In this document: in pieces, positions 1-7,918 of the stretch
How positions within the stretch are numbered: the first letter of the stretch is position 1
How the letters are laid out: each line of letters begins with the position of its first letter
Assembly: GCA_036272935.1 (NCBI GenBank)
Contig: DATAXP010000123.1
Span: 1 to 53,961, forward strand
Reading direction: 5' to 3'
DNA: 53,961 nucleotides
Origin: DATAXP01 sp036272935
GTDB taxonomy: Bacteria > Planctomycetota > Planctomycetia > Pirellulales > PNKZ01
Program-made: the position numbers and the translations under genes
The notes under the pieces: model-generated
What the model saw: only the letters and a program-made list of their open reading frames with translations
Told to the model about the DNA's origin: nothing
Databases searched by the model: none

Positions 1-206
1 CTGCTCGTCGAGTTTTCGCGGTCGCCCCACCGGCGCGGCAAGCTCCCAACCATGATGCCAATGGTCAGAACAGCCAAGCACGGTAGCCAAACCGCTGGCC
101 TACTTTCAAGCGCGGAAGTCGGCGACCGCCGGCGGAAGGCGGAGGCAACTACACACAACCCAGTGGGGGATTCACAGTCAACGGAAGCACCACGACCTAC
201 TCACCC

Positions 207-1172
207 GTGTTCGTGCTGGCCGGCGGCGCGACCACCAGTGGGATCGTAAACCTGACCGTTGGCCGCACGAATACGGCAAGCTTCGAGGTCCTGGGAGGTA
301 GCGCGGCAACGAACAGCGGCACTGCGTCTCTGGAGCTTTCACCGGGTAGTGTTGGCGTCGCCACGGTTAGTGGCGCGAATTCGACCTGGACCATCGGCGG
401 CAACATTTATCTTGGCGGCGGCAGCGGCGGTTCAGGTGGCACCAGCGCGCTAGCGGCCGACAACGGGGGCGCGGTTTACGTTGGCGGCACGACCACCGTG
501 TATGGTGGGAGCACGCTCAGCGTCGGCAGCGGTGGCAATTTGCTCGCTCCCGGCGAGCTGACGAATAACGGCGCGATTCACGGCAACGTGACCATTCAAG
601 CCGGCGGCACGCTCGCTGGCACCGGCACCATCACTGGGGATCTCGTGCAATCGGCCGGCAGTGTGTATTCGCCGGGGAACAGTCCCGGCATGCAGACCGT
701 GAACGGCGACGTCACTTGGAACTCGATGACCTACAGCGAGCAGATCGCCAATGCCACCGGAGCGGCGGGCACCGGCTACGACTCGCTGGCGGTGCTGGCC
801 TTTGGCAGCGAGACAGGAAGCCTGACGATCGTTCCTGGTAGCACGATCGATGTCGACGTGGCGGCGTACCCCACCAGCACGTCGAGTGTGCAGAACTTCA
901 CGAGTTCCAGTTCTTACGACTTCATCTTGGTCACCGCCGCCGGCGGCATCACGGGGACCAACAGCGCGACATTTGTGATCGACACCAGCCAGTTCACGCC
1001 CGGCAACCCGCTGAACGGCGGCATGTTCTCGATCTTCGAATCAGCCAACATGCAAGAGCTGATCCTGCACTACGCCCCGGCGAACGTGCCGGAGCCGGGC
1101 ACGCTGCTCTTGACCGGCACCGCGATGGGAGCGCTGGGCTGGCGCTTGCGACGGAGGCGTTCCGTACACTAG
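207..1172 (+). CDS. PEP-CTERM surface protein, 5' end disrupted or truncated
   Basis: This is the C-terminal part of a secreted, Gly/Thr/Ser-rich beta-strand protein of the autotransporter-associated repeat kind. Short strands such as GGTLAGTGTITGDL and SPGNSPG are typical of that group. The C terminus is a PEP-CTERM sorting signal: VPEPGTLLL, a hydrophobic stretch, then RLRRRR. In known systems this signal directs processing by an exosortase. The first usable start in frame is GTG at 207, but protein-like sequence continues back to about 141. An in-frame TAG lies at 84-86, so the upstream part is either in another frame or lost. The stop codon lies inside a palindromic repeat. The ligand or role is unknown. 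Confidence 0.75.
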   Translation: MFVLAGGATTSGIVNLTVGRTNTASFEVLGGSAATNSGTASLELSPGSVGVATVSGANSTWTIGGNIYLGGGSGGSGGTSALAADNGGAVYVGGTTTVYGGSTLSVGSGGNLLAPGELTNNGAIHGNVTIQAGGTLAGTGTITGDLVQSAGSVYSPGNSPGMQTVNGDVTWNSMTYSEQIANATGAAGTGYDSLAVLAFGSETGSLTIVPGSTIDVDVAAYPTSTSSVQNFTSSSSYDFILVTAAGGITGTNSATFVIDTSQFTPGNPLNGGMFSIFESANMQELILHYAPANVPEPGTLLLTGTAMGALGWRLRRRRSVH

Positions 1173-1247
1173 CCCGACACGCCAGCGAGGGATGCAGCGT
1201 GTTTGACCCGCCATCCCAATCGTCCCTCGCTGGCGCTTCGGGCTAGT
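1168..1247. repeat. Palindromic repeat, family A (copy 1)
   Basis: Inverted repeat with arms at 1168-1192 and 1223-1247. The arm core reads agcccgacacgccagcgagg and returns as the complement in cctcgctggcg...cgggct. It overlaps the stop codon of the PEP-CTERM gene. A second copy lies at 6073-6140 and a half-copy near 42668-42690. It may form a hairpin that ends transcription, but no T-tract follows. Confidence 0.8.
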
Positions 1248-1384
1248 TGGGCGGGAATAATCTCAAGCGGCCTCCGCTTGACGCTCCCGCGAAGCATGAC
1301 CGATACTTAGGGGTACTGCGTCGGGGCATGCGCATGTCGGAAATTCACCGTATGAATTTCCGGCAAAACATCGAGGTCCAACTG

Positions 1385-1401
1385 AAAGGAACCCGCGAAT
1401 C
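1385..1401 (+). promoter_or_regulatory. infC ribosome binding site and AUC start
   Basis: A Shine-Dalgarno-like AAAGGA at 1385-1390 stands 8 nt before an ATC codon at 1399. The infC frame holds no ATG, GTG or TTG between the upstream stop at 1297 and the GTG at 1450. The GTG lies inside the conserved N-terminal region, so ATC is the best start. Confidence 0.6.
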
Positions 1402-1899
1402 GATAAGTCTCAGAGGATCAACGAGCAAATCCGTATTACGCCCGTCAGGGTGATTGGAGCCGATGGAAGCCAACTAGGAATCATGCCGACCGAGCAGGCG
1501 TTGGCAGCGGCTCGCGAGGTCGAGCTGGACCTGGTCGAGGTTGCGCCGACCGAAAAGCCGCCGGTGTGCCGCATCATGGACTTCGGCAAGTTCAAGTATC
1601 AGCAGAAGAAGCGGCAGCACAAACAGCACACCCATCAATCCAAGCTCAAAGAGATTCGCGTCCGGCCCAAGACCGGCGACCACGACATCGAGGTCAAGGT
1701 GGGCCACGCGCGCGAGTTTCTGCAGCACAAGGACAAGGTGATCGTCTCGGTCGTGTTCCGCGGCCGCGAGTTGGCGCACGTCGACGAGGGTCACAGGGTT
1801 GTCCAGCAAGTGATCAAGAATCTCGAGGACGTGGGCAAGGTGGAATCGCCGCCCAGCCAGCAGGGACGGCGCATCGTCTGCGTGCTGGCCCCCAAGTGA
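1399..1899 (+). CDS. infC: Translation initiation factor IF-3
   Basis: IF-3 binds the 30S subunit, keeps it apart from 50S and checks start-codon pairing. Starting at ATC 1399 gives about 166 residues. The N-domain begins RINEQIRITPVRVIG, followed by the family signature PPVCRIMDFGKFKYQ and a C-domain ending VCVLAPK. The GTG at 1450 would remove the conserved RINEQIR segment. Known infC genes often use AUU, AUC or AUA starts, which allows IF-3 to repress its own synthesis, so an AUC start fits. The usual rpmI-rplT genes do not follow; a sulfatase gene starts 5 bp downstream. Confidence 0.95.
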   Translation: MDKSQRINEQIRITPVRVIGADGSQLGIMPTEQALAAAREVELDLVEVAPTEKPPVCRIMDFGKFKYQQKKRQHKQHTHQSKLKEIRVRPKTGDHDIEVKVGHAREFLQHKDKVIVSVVFRGRELAHVDEGHRVVQQVIKNLEDVGKVESPPSQQGRRIVCVLAPK

Positions 1900-1904
1900 G
1901 AAGC

Positions 1905-3524
1905 ATGCCTGTTCGAGCGTTGGTAACGCGCGTCGCAAGCGACGCGGCTAAATTGATTGTCTTCTTGTTCGTCGCCGCGCGCGTGTCGACAGCCGCCACG
2001 CGCCCGAACATTGTCATCATCTACTGCGACGACATGGGCTGGGGCGACCTCCAGTGCTACGGCAACAAGAAGTTCCAGACGCCGAACATCGACCGCATGG
2101 CCGAAGAGGGCGCCCGGCTCACCGACTTCACGAGCTGCTGCCCGTACTGTGCGCCGAGCCGCGTCGGCTTGCAGACCGGGCGGTACCAGTTCCGCAGCGG
2201 CCTGGTCGATAACCCCGCGCCCGATGCCGGTCCCAAGGCCGATGAGCTGGGCATCCCCGACAGCGAAATCACGCTGGGCAATTTGTTCCAGTCGGTTGGC
2301 TACCACACGGCCTGCGTCGGCAAGTGGCACTTGGGACACAAAAAGCAGTTCATGCCCTTGCAGCACGGCTACGACGAGTACTTGGGCATTCTGTACAGCA
2401 ACGACATGCACCCGGTCCACATGTACGAGGGCAACCGGCTGGTGCGCACGCTGGTGGTGCAGGGCATCCTGACGAAGCTGTACACCGAACGGGCCTTGAA
2501 AATCATTGAGGATCACAAGGACGAGCCGTTCTTTCTGTATCTGGCCCACGCGATGCCGCACAAGCCGCTGGCCGCCAGCGACCGTTTCCTCACGCGGGGC
2601 GGGCTGTACGCCGACGTGATGGCGGAACTCGACTGGAGCGTGGGCGAGATCCTGAAGAAACTTGAAGAGCTGGAGCTCGACGAGCAGACGTTCGTCATCT
2701 TCTCCAGCGACAACGGTCCCTGGTACGGCGGCAGCACCGGCGGACTGCGCGGCATGAAAGGGCAAACGTGGGAAGGCGGCCTGCGCGTGCCGCTCGTCGC
2801 GCGCTGGCCCGGCAAGATTCCCGAGGGGCACCAGTCGCACGAACCGTGCTCGATCGTCGACCTGTTCACGACGGTGCTCACCGCCGCCGGCATTCCGATT
2901 CCGACCGATCGCTCGATCGACGGCCGCGACATCATGCCGCTGCTGACCACCAAGGCGACCAGCCCGCACGAGGCGATCTATTCGATGAAAGGGGACGCCC
3001 TGTGCACGGTGCGCAGCGGCAAGTGGAAGCTGCACGGTCCGGCCTCGGGTCCGCGCTCCGAGGCGATCATGCCGAACTTCGCGCGCTGGAACGATCCGCG
3101 CGCTCCCGACGGCTTCACGATCCTCGCACCCCGCGACCAGTATCACCCCAGTGCCTATCCGGGCATCGTCACCGGCGACGGCGAAGGGGATTGGCTGCTA
3201 TTCGACCTGAAGGCCGATCCGACGGAGCAAAAGAACGTCGCTGCCGAGAATCCGCAGGTCGTCGAGCGGCTGCGCGGCGAGTTCGACAAGCTGCTCGAGG
3301 AGATGCCCGAGAAGTCGCGCAAGGCGTCGCTGCCCAAAAAGTCGTCGAAAAAGGGCGCGGAATCGAAGAGCGACGAGCCGACCAGCGACGACAAGCCTGC
3401 CGCCGCGAAGAACGACGCCGCGAAGAACGACGCCGCGAAGAAAGACAGCGCGAAAAAGAGCGGCGACAAAGCAGAGAAGAAACAGCCGGCAAAGCCCAAG
3501 ACCACGGCGTCCTCGGAACCGTGA
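1905..3524 (+). CDS. Secreted arylsulfatase (formylglycine type)
   Basis: Sulfatases hydrolyse sulfate esters, and planctomycetes use many on sulfated polysaccharides. The 539-residue product has the metal-binding start NIVIIYCDDMGWGD (D42, D43) and the CAPSR motif at 82-86, whose cysteine is converted to formylglycine by a maturase. GKWHLGH and SSDNGPW are further family motifs. The N terminus has a hydrophobic core (KLIVFLFVAA) before TAATRPN, probably a signal peptide. Its first residues, VTRVASDAAK, are encoded by a genomic repeat, so the true start may be a downstream TTG at 1953. Residues from about 475 form a Lys/Ala/Asp-rich tail with tandem AAKND units. The natural substrate cannot be told from sequence. 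Confidence 0.93.
   Translation: MPVRALVTRVASDAAKLIVFLFVAARVSTAATRPNIVIIYCDDMGWGDLQCYGNKKFQTPNIDRMAEEGARLTDFTSCCPYCAPSRVGLQTGRYQFRSGLVDNPAPDAGPKADELGIPDSEITLGNLFQSVGYHTACVGKWHLGHKKQFMPLQHGYDEYLGILYSNDMHPVHMYEGNRLVRTLVVQGILTKLYTERALKIIEDHKDEPFFLYLAHAMPHKPLAASDRFLTRGGLYADVMAELDWSVGEILKKLEELELDEQTFVIFSSDNGPWYGGSTGGLRGMKGQTWEGGLRVPLVARWPGKIPEGHQSHEPCSIVDLFTTVLTAAGIPIPTDRSIDGRDIMPLLTTKATSPHEAIYSMKGDALCTVRSGKWKLHGPASGPRSEAIMPNFARWNDPRAPDGFTILAPRDQYHPSAYPGIVTGDGEGDWLLFDLKADPTEQKNVAAENPQVVERLRGEFDKLLEEMPEKSRKASLPKKSSKKGAESKSDEPTSDDKPAAAKNDAAKNDAAKKDSAKKSGDKAEKKQPAKPKTTASSEP
1926..1952. repeat. Repeat family B half-copy inside the sulfatase gene
   Basis: The segment ending gtcgcaagcgacgcggctaa matches the right arm of the family B palindromes at 12018, 15547, 22483 and 35422. 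Here it is translated as part of the sulfatase leader. Confidence 0.75.
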
Positions 3525-3593
3525 CGCAGGCTCTGCTCTCCTATTTCTCTTCTCCGTGTCCTCGGTGCCTTTGTGGTAATTCCTTGTCCGAAG

Positions 3594-3676
3594 TGGCCGC
3601 TCGGGGACTCGAACCCCGACGCCTTTTGGGCACAAGATCCTAAGTCTTGCGTGTCTGCCAATTCCACCAAGCGGCC
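3594..3676 (-). tRNA. tRNA-Leu (anticodon UAG)
   Basis: The reverse strand folds as a class II tRNA of 83 nt. The acceptor stem is GGCCGCT with AGCGGCC. The anticodon loop CTTAGGA sits between CAAGA and TCTTG and reads UAG, decoding CUA. A short variable arm and the T-arm GGGGTTCGAGTCCCC follow. CCA is not encoded. Confidence 0.95.
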
Positions 3677-3734
3677 TAATGCTTATGCTGAAACAGTTTG
3701 CGATGTTTTCTGAGCATCGTCAACCGCGGCTCCC

Positions 3735-5768
3735 TCACTTGGCGCGGGGCTTCAGCTTCCATTGCTCGTCGAAGAAGTCGGCCGCCACGATGTTGCCCGG
3801 CCAGCGGCTGTCGGCCGGCGTGCGCACGTCGATCACTGCCCAATCGGGCAGCTTCGGCACCTGGCGGGCGTTATTCAGGTAATCGTACTCGCGATAGGTG
3901 AAGCTGCTGTTGAGCACCACGTACCGCTGCGGGTTCAACGGATTGGGATAGATGAGCACCGGCACATGCTGCTCGGCCGCGTAACGGTCGTTGCCGACGA
4001 TCACTTCGCGCTCGGTCCACCCGATCGGCAACCGGTCGGCGAGCTTGGCGAGCACCTGGTTCGATTTCGGGTCGCCCCACAGCACCAGGTTGCACGAAGC
4101 GATGGTGGCTTCGTCGAGTGCTACGTCGTCGACCACGCGCGCCACGCCGCGCATCTGCCGTCGCCATTGGTCGATGGCATGCTGCAATTCGGCCTGGGTC
4201 CAACGGTCAATCGCATCGTGCCGGCCCTTGCTGGTGGGGCGAACGAATACGAATGCGTCGAGAAACGCATCGTCGATCGGCCCTTGTAGGCCGGGGCGTT
4301 TGCCGCCATTGGGCGTGTCGCCGGCGACGACTTGCCACTTTGATTTGACCCGATTGAGCCGCACCGACCATGAACGATCGGTTTCGGGACCAGGAACCGA
4401 GACCAAATGGTCGTCGATCATGATCGACACCGAACGCTCGGGCAAGAACGGCGACCATCCCGAGGGAAACGCGAGCCGCAAGGCAGCGATATTCTCGATG
4501 TGCAAATCGACCGCGGCACCGTCGCCGATTTGCCCACGGACGCGTGCCGGCTTCCAGTGTTCGTCGAGGGCTTCGATCGCGATCCACGCCATACGGTTGT
4601 AGCGGAGCGTGTAGGTGGTGAAGTCGATTTCGTGGGGCACGCGCTGGCGACCCTTGGCCACGATGCTCGCCAGCCGGCGTTCGATCTCGGCCAACGAATC
4701 GGGGTGCAGCTTGTGCTGCGTCTGCGGGCCGATGATGTGCGTGAGCGTCAGTCCTTGCTTCGCGAGCGCCAGAGCCATCACGTCGGCGGCTTGCTTCTGG
4801 CGGTCGAGCTCGCCCGAGTAAGCGATTGTCGGCAGGTTCACCAGGTTGCGCGCCCAATCGGTGCAGTCGTACATGTGCCAGAGCGTCCGCTCCCAAGGTG
4901 CCGGCGCGACTTCTTCCTGCTGGAAGATTTTCAGGAACGCGGGAGTTTCCGAGAAACCGGCGCCCGGCGTCGCAGCCACCCACAGATCCGGTCGATGCAC
5001 CGCCATGTGCCATACGCCGGCCCCACCCATCGAGAAACCGCGCACGACGACGCGATCGTCATCGACCCGGTAGCGACCGCGCACCGAGTCGAGCGCTTCG
5101 AGCACGTCGACCTCGCCGGCCAGCTTGAACGCGTTCGAGTAGCGGCCGTAGGGATGCAGCACGATCGTGTCGGCCGGGGCGATCTGGCCAAGCTGCTTCT
5201 GCCGCTGATCGAGAAAGTTCACCTCGCTCAACGTTTCGCCGCGGCCATGGAACCAAAGATCAAGACGGTGGCGTGCAGCGCCGTCGAACTGGTAAGACTC
5301 GGGAATCACCAGCCCGTAGGGCTGCACGGTGTTGTCGAGCTTCGACACGTAGCCGCGCACCACGAGGCCGGTTTGCCGCGTCCAGGGCGCGTCGCCCGAG
5401 AGCAGCGCATCGGCCCGGGCCAGCCCATCGCGCCAAAGCGACTTGCCCTTGGCCACGTCGCCGGCGACGAAGAATTCGCGGTACGTTAATGCCCCGTGCA
5501 CCGCGCGGGCAAAGACTTCGACATCGGGCACGAGCGCGGCAATCTTCGCCTCCTTCTGGCCGCGCTTGCGAAGCTGTTCGATCTTTTCTTGCAGCTTGTG
5601 CAGGCCTTGCTCAAGCTCGGCGCGATCGGCCTCGGAAACTTCAACGCCCACCGGCGGGATCGGCCGCACCTCGCCGGGAAGATTGTCCTTCGGTCCATCA
5701 GCGCGAGCGACGAGGCCGAGGCTCACGGCGAAGCAAACGAAGCCACACGCTTGAACAGCCAGTCTCAT
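3735..5768 (-). CDS. Secreted alpha/beta hydrolase, prolyl oligopeptidase-like
   Basis: This 677-residue exported protein starts with a signal peptide (hydrophobic to about residue 22, then ARADG). Residues 45-75 are charged and probably helical. The hydrolase domain spans about 150-375: HRLDLWFHGRGE supplies the oxyanion region and GFSMGGAG holds the nucleophile Ser246. A GELD segment and a late His (TQHKLHP) are candidates for the other triad members. The last 300 residues are beta-rich with no recognised family. It probably acts as an esterase or peptidase outside the cytoplasm. It is convergent with the sulfatase gene, with tRNA-Leu between them. Confidence 0.8.
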   Translation of the reverse strand: MRLAVQACGFVCFAVSLGLVARADGPKDNLPGEVRPIPPVGVEVSEADRAELEQGLHKLQEKIEQLRKRGQKEAKIAALVPDVEVFARAVHGALTYREFFVAGDVAKGKSLWRDGLARADALLSGDAPWTRQTGLVVRGYVSKLDNTVQPYGLVIPESYQFDGAARHRLDLWFHGRGETLSEVNFLDQRQKQLGQIAPADTIVLHPYGRYSNAFKLAGEVDVLEALDSVRGRYRVDDDRVVVRGFSMGGAGVWHMAVHRPDLWVAATPGAGFSETPAFLKIFQQEEVAPAPWERTLWHMYDCTDWARNLVNLPTIAYSGELDRQKQAADVMALALAKQGLTLTHIIGPQTQHKLHPDSLAEIERRLASIVAKGRQRVPHEIDFTTYTLRYNRMAWIAIEALDEHWKPARVRGQIGDGAAVDLHIENIAALRLAFPSGWSPFLPERSVSIMIDDHLVSVPGPETDRSWSVRLNRVKSKWQVVAGDTPNGGKRPGLQGPIDDAFLDAFVFVRPTSKGRHDAIDRWTQAELQHAIDQWRRQMRGVARVVDDVALDEATIASCNLVLWGDPKSNQVLAKLADRLPIGWTEREVIVGNDRYAAEQHVPVLIYPNPLNPQRYVVLNSSFTYREYDYLNNARQVPKLPDWAVIDVRTPADSRWPGNIVAADFFDEQWKLKPRAK

Positions 5769-5834
5769 GGCGATATCTCCCAGGTGCCAGCGCCGTCGGT
5801 GTCCCCAGGCACTACTGTAATCAGGATCGCGGCG

Positions 5835-6032
5835 CTATTCTCCCTCGGCCCACACGCGCACCTGGCCGTCGTCGTCGATCTCGACGTGAACGACGTTCGG
5901 TCGGCAGCAGACCGGGCAATCCTCGACGTACTCTTGGCTGTCGCCTGCCGAGAGGTCCAACGGAATCACGACCTCCTCGCCGCAGGCGTCGCAGAGGTAG
6001 CTGGCCTCGTCGCGTGGCCGCTTACGTTTCAT
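5835..6032 (-). CDS. CPXCG motif cysteine-rich protein
   Basis: A 65-residue protein with two cysteine pairs, LCDAC and EDCPVCCRP, matching the small CPXCG cysteine-rich family. It is probably a zinc ribbon. The start chosen is ATG 6032 (MKRKRPRDEAS). The frame stays open further upstream, but that part covers a palindromic repeat and is unlikely to be coding. The function is unknown. Confidence 0.85.
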   Translation of the reverse strand: MKRKRPRDEASYLCDACGEEVVIPLDLSAGDSQEYVEDCPVCCRPNVVHVEIDDDGQVRVWAEGE

Positions 6033-6072
6033 GGGAGTGTCTATCGCGATGGCGTTTGCGAGGTGATGATTT

Positions 6073-6140
6073 ACCAGCCCGACGCGCCAGCGAGGGAGCG
6101 CACGTACCCGCCTCATCCCTCGCTGGCGTGTCGGGCTGGT
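6073..6140. repeat. Palindromic repeat, family A (copy 2)
   Basis: Inverted repeat with arms accagcccgacgcgccagcg and its complement at 6116-6140, around a short spacer. It is the same family as 1168-1247. It sits between the CPXCG gene and tRNA-Arg. Confidence 0.85.
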
Positions 6141-6182
6141 GCTGGTTCATGGCCGTCAGTCTAATAGGCGTTGGAAACGCTT

Positions 6183-6256
6183 GCGCCCGTAGCTCAACTG
6201 GATAGAGCAGCCGCCTTCTAAGCGGCAGGTTCCGTGTTCGAATCACGGCGGGCGCG
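6183..6256 (+). tRNA. tRNA-Arg (anticodon UCU)
   Basis: A 74-nt cloverleaf. The acceptor GCGCCCG pairs with CGGGCGC. The anticodon stem GCCGC/GCGGC encloses CTTCTAA, reading UCU for AGA codons. The T-arm is CCGTG TTCGAAT CACGG. CCA is not encoded. Confidence 0.96.
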
Positions 6257-6270
6257 CTGCCGAACCGGCG

Positions 6271-7779
6271 TCAGCGTGCCGCGGTGTAGGAAAGATCGTC
6301 GAGATAAATCCGCACCATTTGCCCGCCGGCTTGCGAGGTGAACATGCCGAAGCGATCGAACGTGGCGCCGTCGGTCTGCTGCCCCGGTCGCAAGGCGAGC
6401 GTTACCGTTTCGTCGCCGAGCGTGACGGCGATCGCGCCGTGGTTGTTGTTCGCGGCCGCATCGTAGACCAGCGACCATTCGTAGCTGGTGCCTGGGCGAA
6501 GGATCGGCGCCTTCTCGGCCCGTCCGCGCTGCCCATGGCTGGTGGTCAGCGCCGGAGCGAACATGTGCCCGATGCGCGTCGGTCCGCCGACGGCGATGCC
6601 CAGAAAGTCGCCCGTCTCAGCGGGTGAGCGTTCACCACAGGAACTGTTAAACCAGCCGATGAATATATCGGCATCGGGGCCGCCGACGAGCATTGTCACA
6701 CGGCCGCGGGCTTCGAGACGTTGAGGCATCGACAACGTGCCCACGCGGTCGGCGTAGTAGCCAAAGTCGCCGCTGCGCCAGAAGTCGCCGCCGATCTCGC
6801 CTGGCTTGCCGCCGGCGAAGTTCGTCTTGGGGCTGAAGCCGAACTGGTGCGCGCCGGTCTGCTCGCGGTCTTCGTACGTGTCGTGATTGCCCGAGGCGGC
6901 CCAGTCAGGGTCGCGGCTGAGATCGAGCTTTCGGCCGTCGAGCGTGAGGTCGCCAAAAAAGATCGTCGCCGTGCCACCGGCCTTCATCATGTTCATCAAG
7001 CCGAAGCGGTCGAACTCGGTGGTCTGCTGCTTATAGCCGGCCGGCAGATCGACCGTGAACTTCGTGGTGCTGGGGAAATGCGTGCGCGCCTCTTGTTGCA
7101 ATTGCTCGGGCAGCGAGGGATCAATCGGCTCGAGCGGATGATTGTCGCTGGTGAGCGTGACGGTGAACTGCCCGTTGCCGCCGGCGCCCGCCGGATCGTA
7201 GGCGATCGACCAGCGGTAGCGCGTGCCGTCGGTCTTCAAAGGAGTCGTGCGGAACTTGCCGGGAATGAACGGCGTGACAAACGTGCCGCAGCCCTGGTTG
7301 AGGCCGGTGAGCAGCCGCACCGCCAGGCGTGCGCCCTTATGCTCGAAGTCCATGTGCAGCCCCAGCGAGCCGATCGGCCGTCCGCTGCCGCCCGGCTGAC
7401 GGGAGTTGAACCAGCCGAAAAAGACGCCGGCACTGGCGCCGGCCCGCGTGATGGCGAAATCGCCCGAGGCGGAGAACTTGTCGTTGAGCGTCGTGGGCTT
7501 GATCGCTGAGGCGTAGTAGGCCGGTCGGGTCGAGCGCGTGACCCGGCCGCCAATCTCCCCGGGGGTGCTGCTGGCCAACTGGGTCGGGCTGTAACCGAAG
7601 TCTTGCGTCACCGTGGGCACATGCTCGAGCACCACGCGGTTGTGGCGCCCCTCCCAACCGGGATCGCGATCGAACGATTCGGTTTTCAACGCTGCGCCAC
7701 GACTCGCCGTCGCAGAGCAGAACGAAACCAACGCAATGACTGCACCGCGCTGAAAGGCGCGCCAAACTACCCGTGTCAT
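6271..7779 (-). CDS. Secreted protein with two duplicated jelly-roll-like halves
   Basis: The 502-residue product starts at ATG 7779, preceded by a strong GAAGGAGACCAC binding site. The longer frame to 7884 is not needed. The signal peptide core is AVIALVSFCSATAS. The mature part has two related halves. Each has F/L-DRDP-W near its start, then GF/GYSP, PGEIGG, a GWFNS motif and a closing FDRFG...DL segment. The arrangement suggests two concanavalin-like beta-sandwich domains, a fold used by planctomycetes for carbohydrate binding; this is inference. It is divergent from the next gene. Confidence 0.75.
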   Translation of the reverse strand: MTRVVWRAFQRGAVIALVSFCSATASRGAALKTESFDRDPGWEGRHNRVVLEHVPTVTQDFGYSPTQLASSTPGEIGGRVTRSTRPAYYASAIKPTTLNDKFSASGDFAITRAGASAGVFFGWFNSRQPGGSGRPIGSLGLHMDFEHKGARLAVRLLTGLNQGCGTFVTPFIPGKFRTTPLKTDGTRYRWSIAYDPAGAGGNGQFTVTLTSDNHPLEPIDPSLPEQLQQEARTHFPSTTKFTVDLPAGYKQQTTEFDRFGLMNMMKAGGTATIFFGDLTLDGRKLDLSRDPDWAASGNHDTYEDREQTGAHQFGFSPKTNFAGGKPGEIGGDFWRSGDFGYYADRVGTLSMPQRLEARGRVTMLVGGPDADIFIGWFNSSCGERSPAETGDFLGIAVGGPTRIGHMFAPALTTSHGQRGRAEKAPILRPGTSYEWSLVYDAAANNNHGAIAVTLGDETVTLALRPGQQTDGATFDRFGMFTSQAGGQMVRIYLDDLSYTAAR

Positions 7780-7918
7780 GTGGTCTCCTTCTCGTTCAAT
7801 CGCCGCGTCGTGCCTCGGCCGATCGTAACATGGCCCCCTTTGCGGCGAAACCTGACGCGGGCGGCGGGGTTTTATGGCTACCACACTTCACTGGCACACG
7901 CTTCGTGAGATCAAGTTC

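Noticed and set aside
1791..3146. 451-residue minus-strand open frame
   Set aside because: Antisense to the sulfatase gene; composition is that of a mirrored frame.
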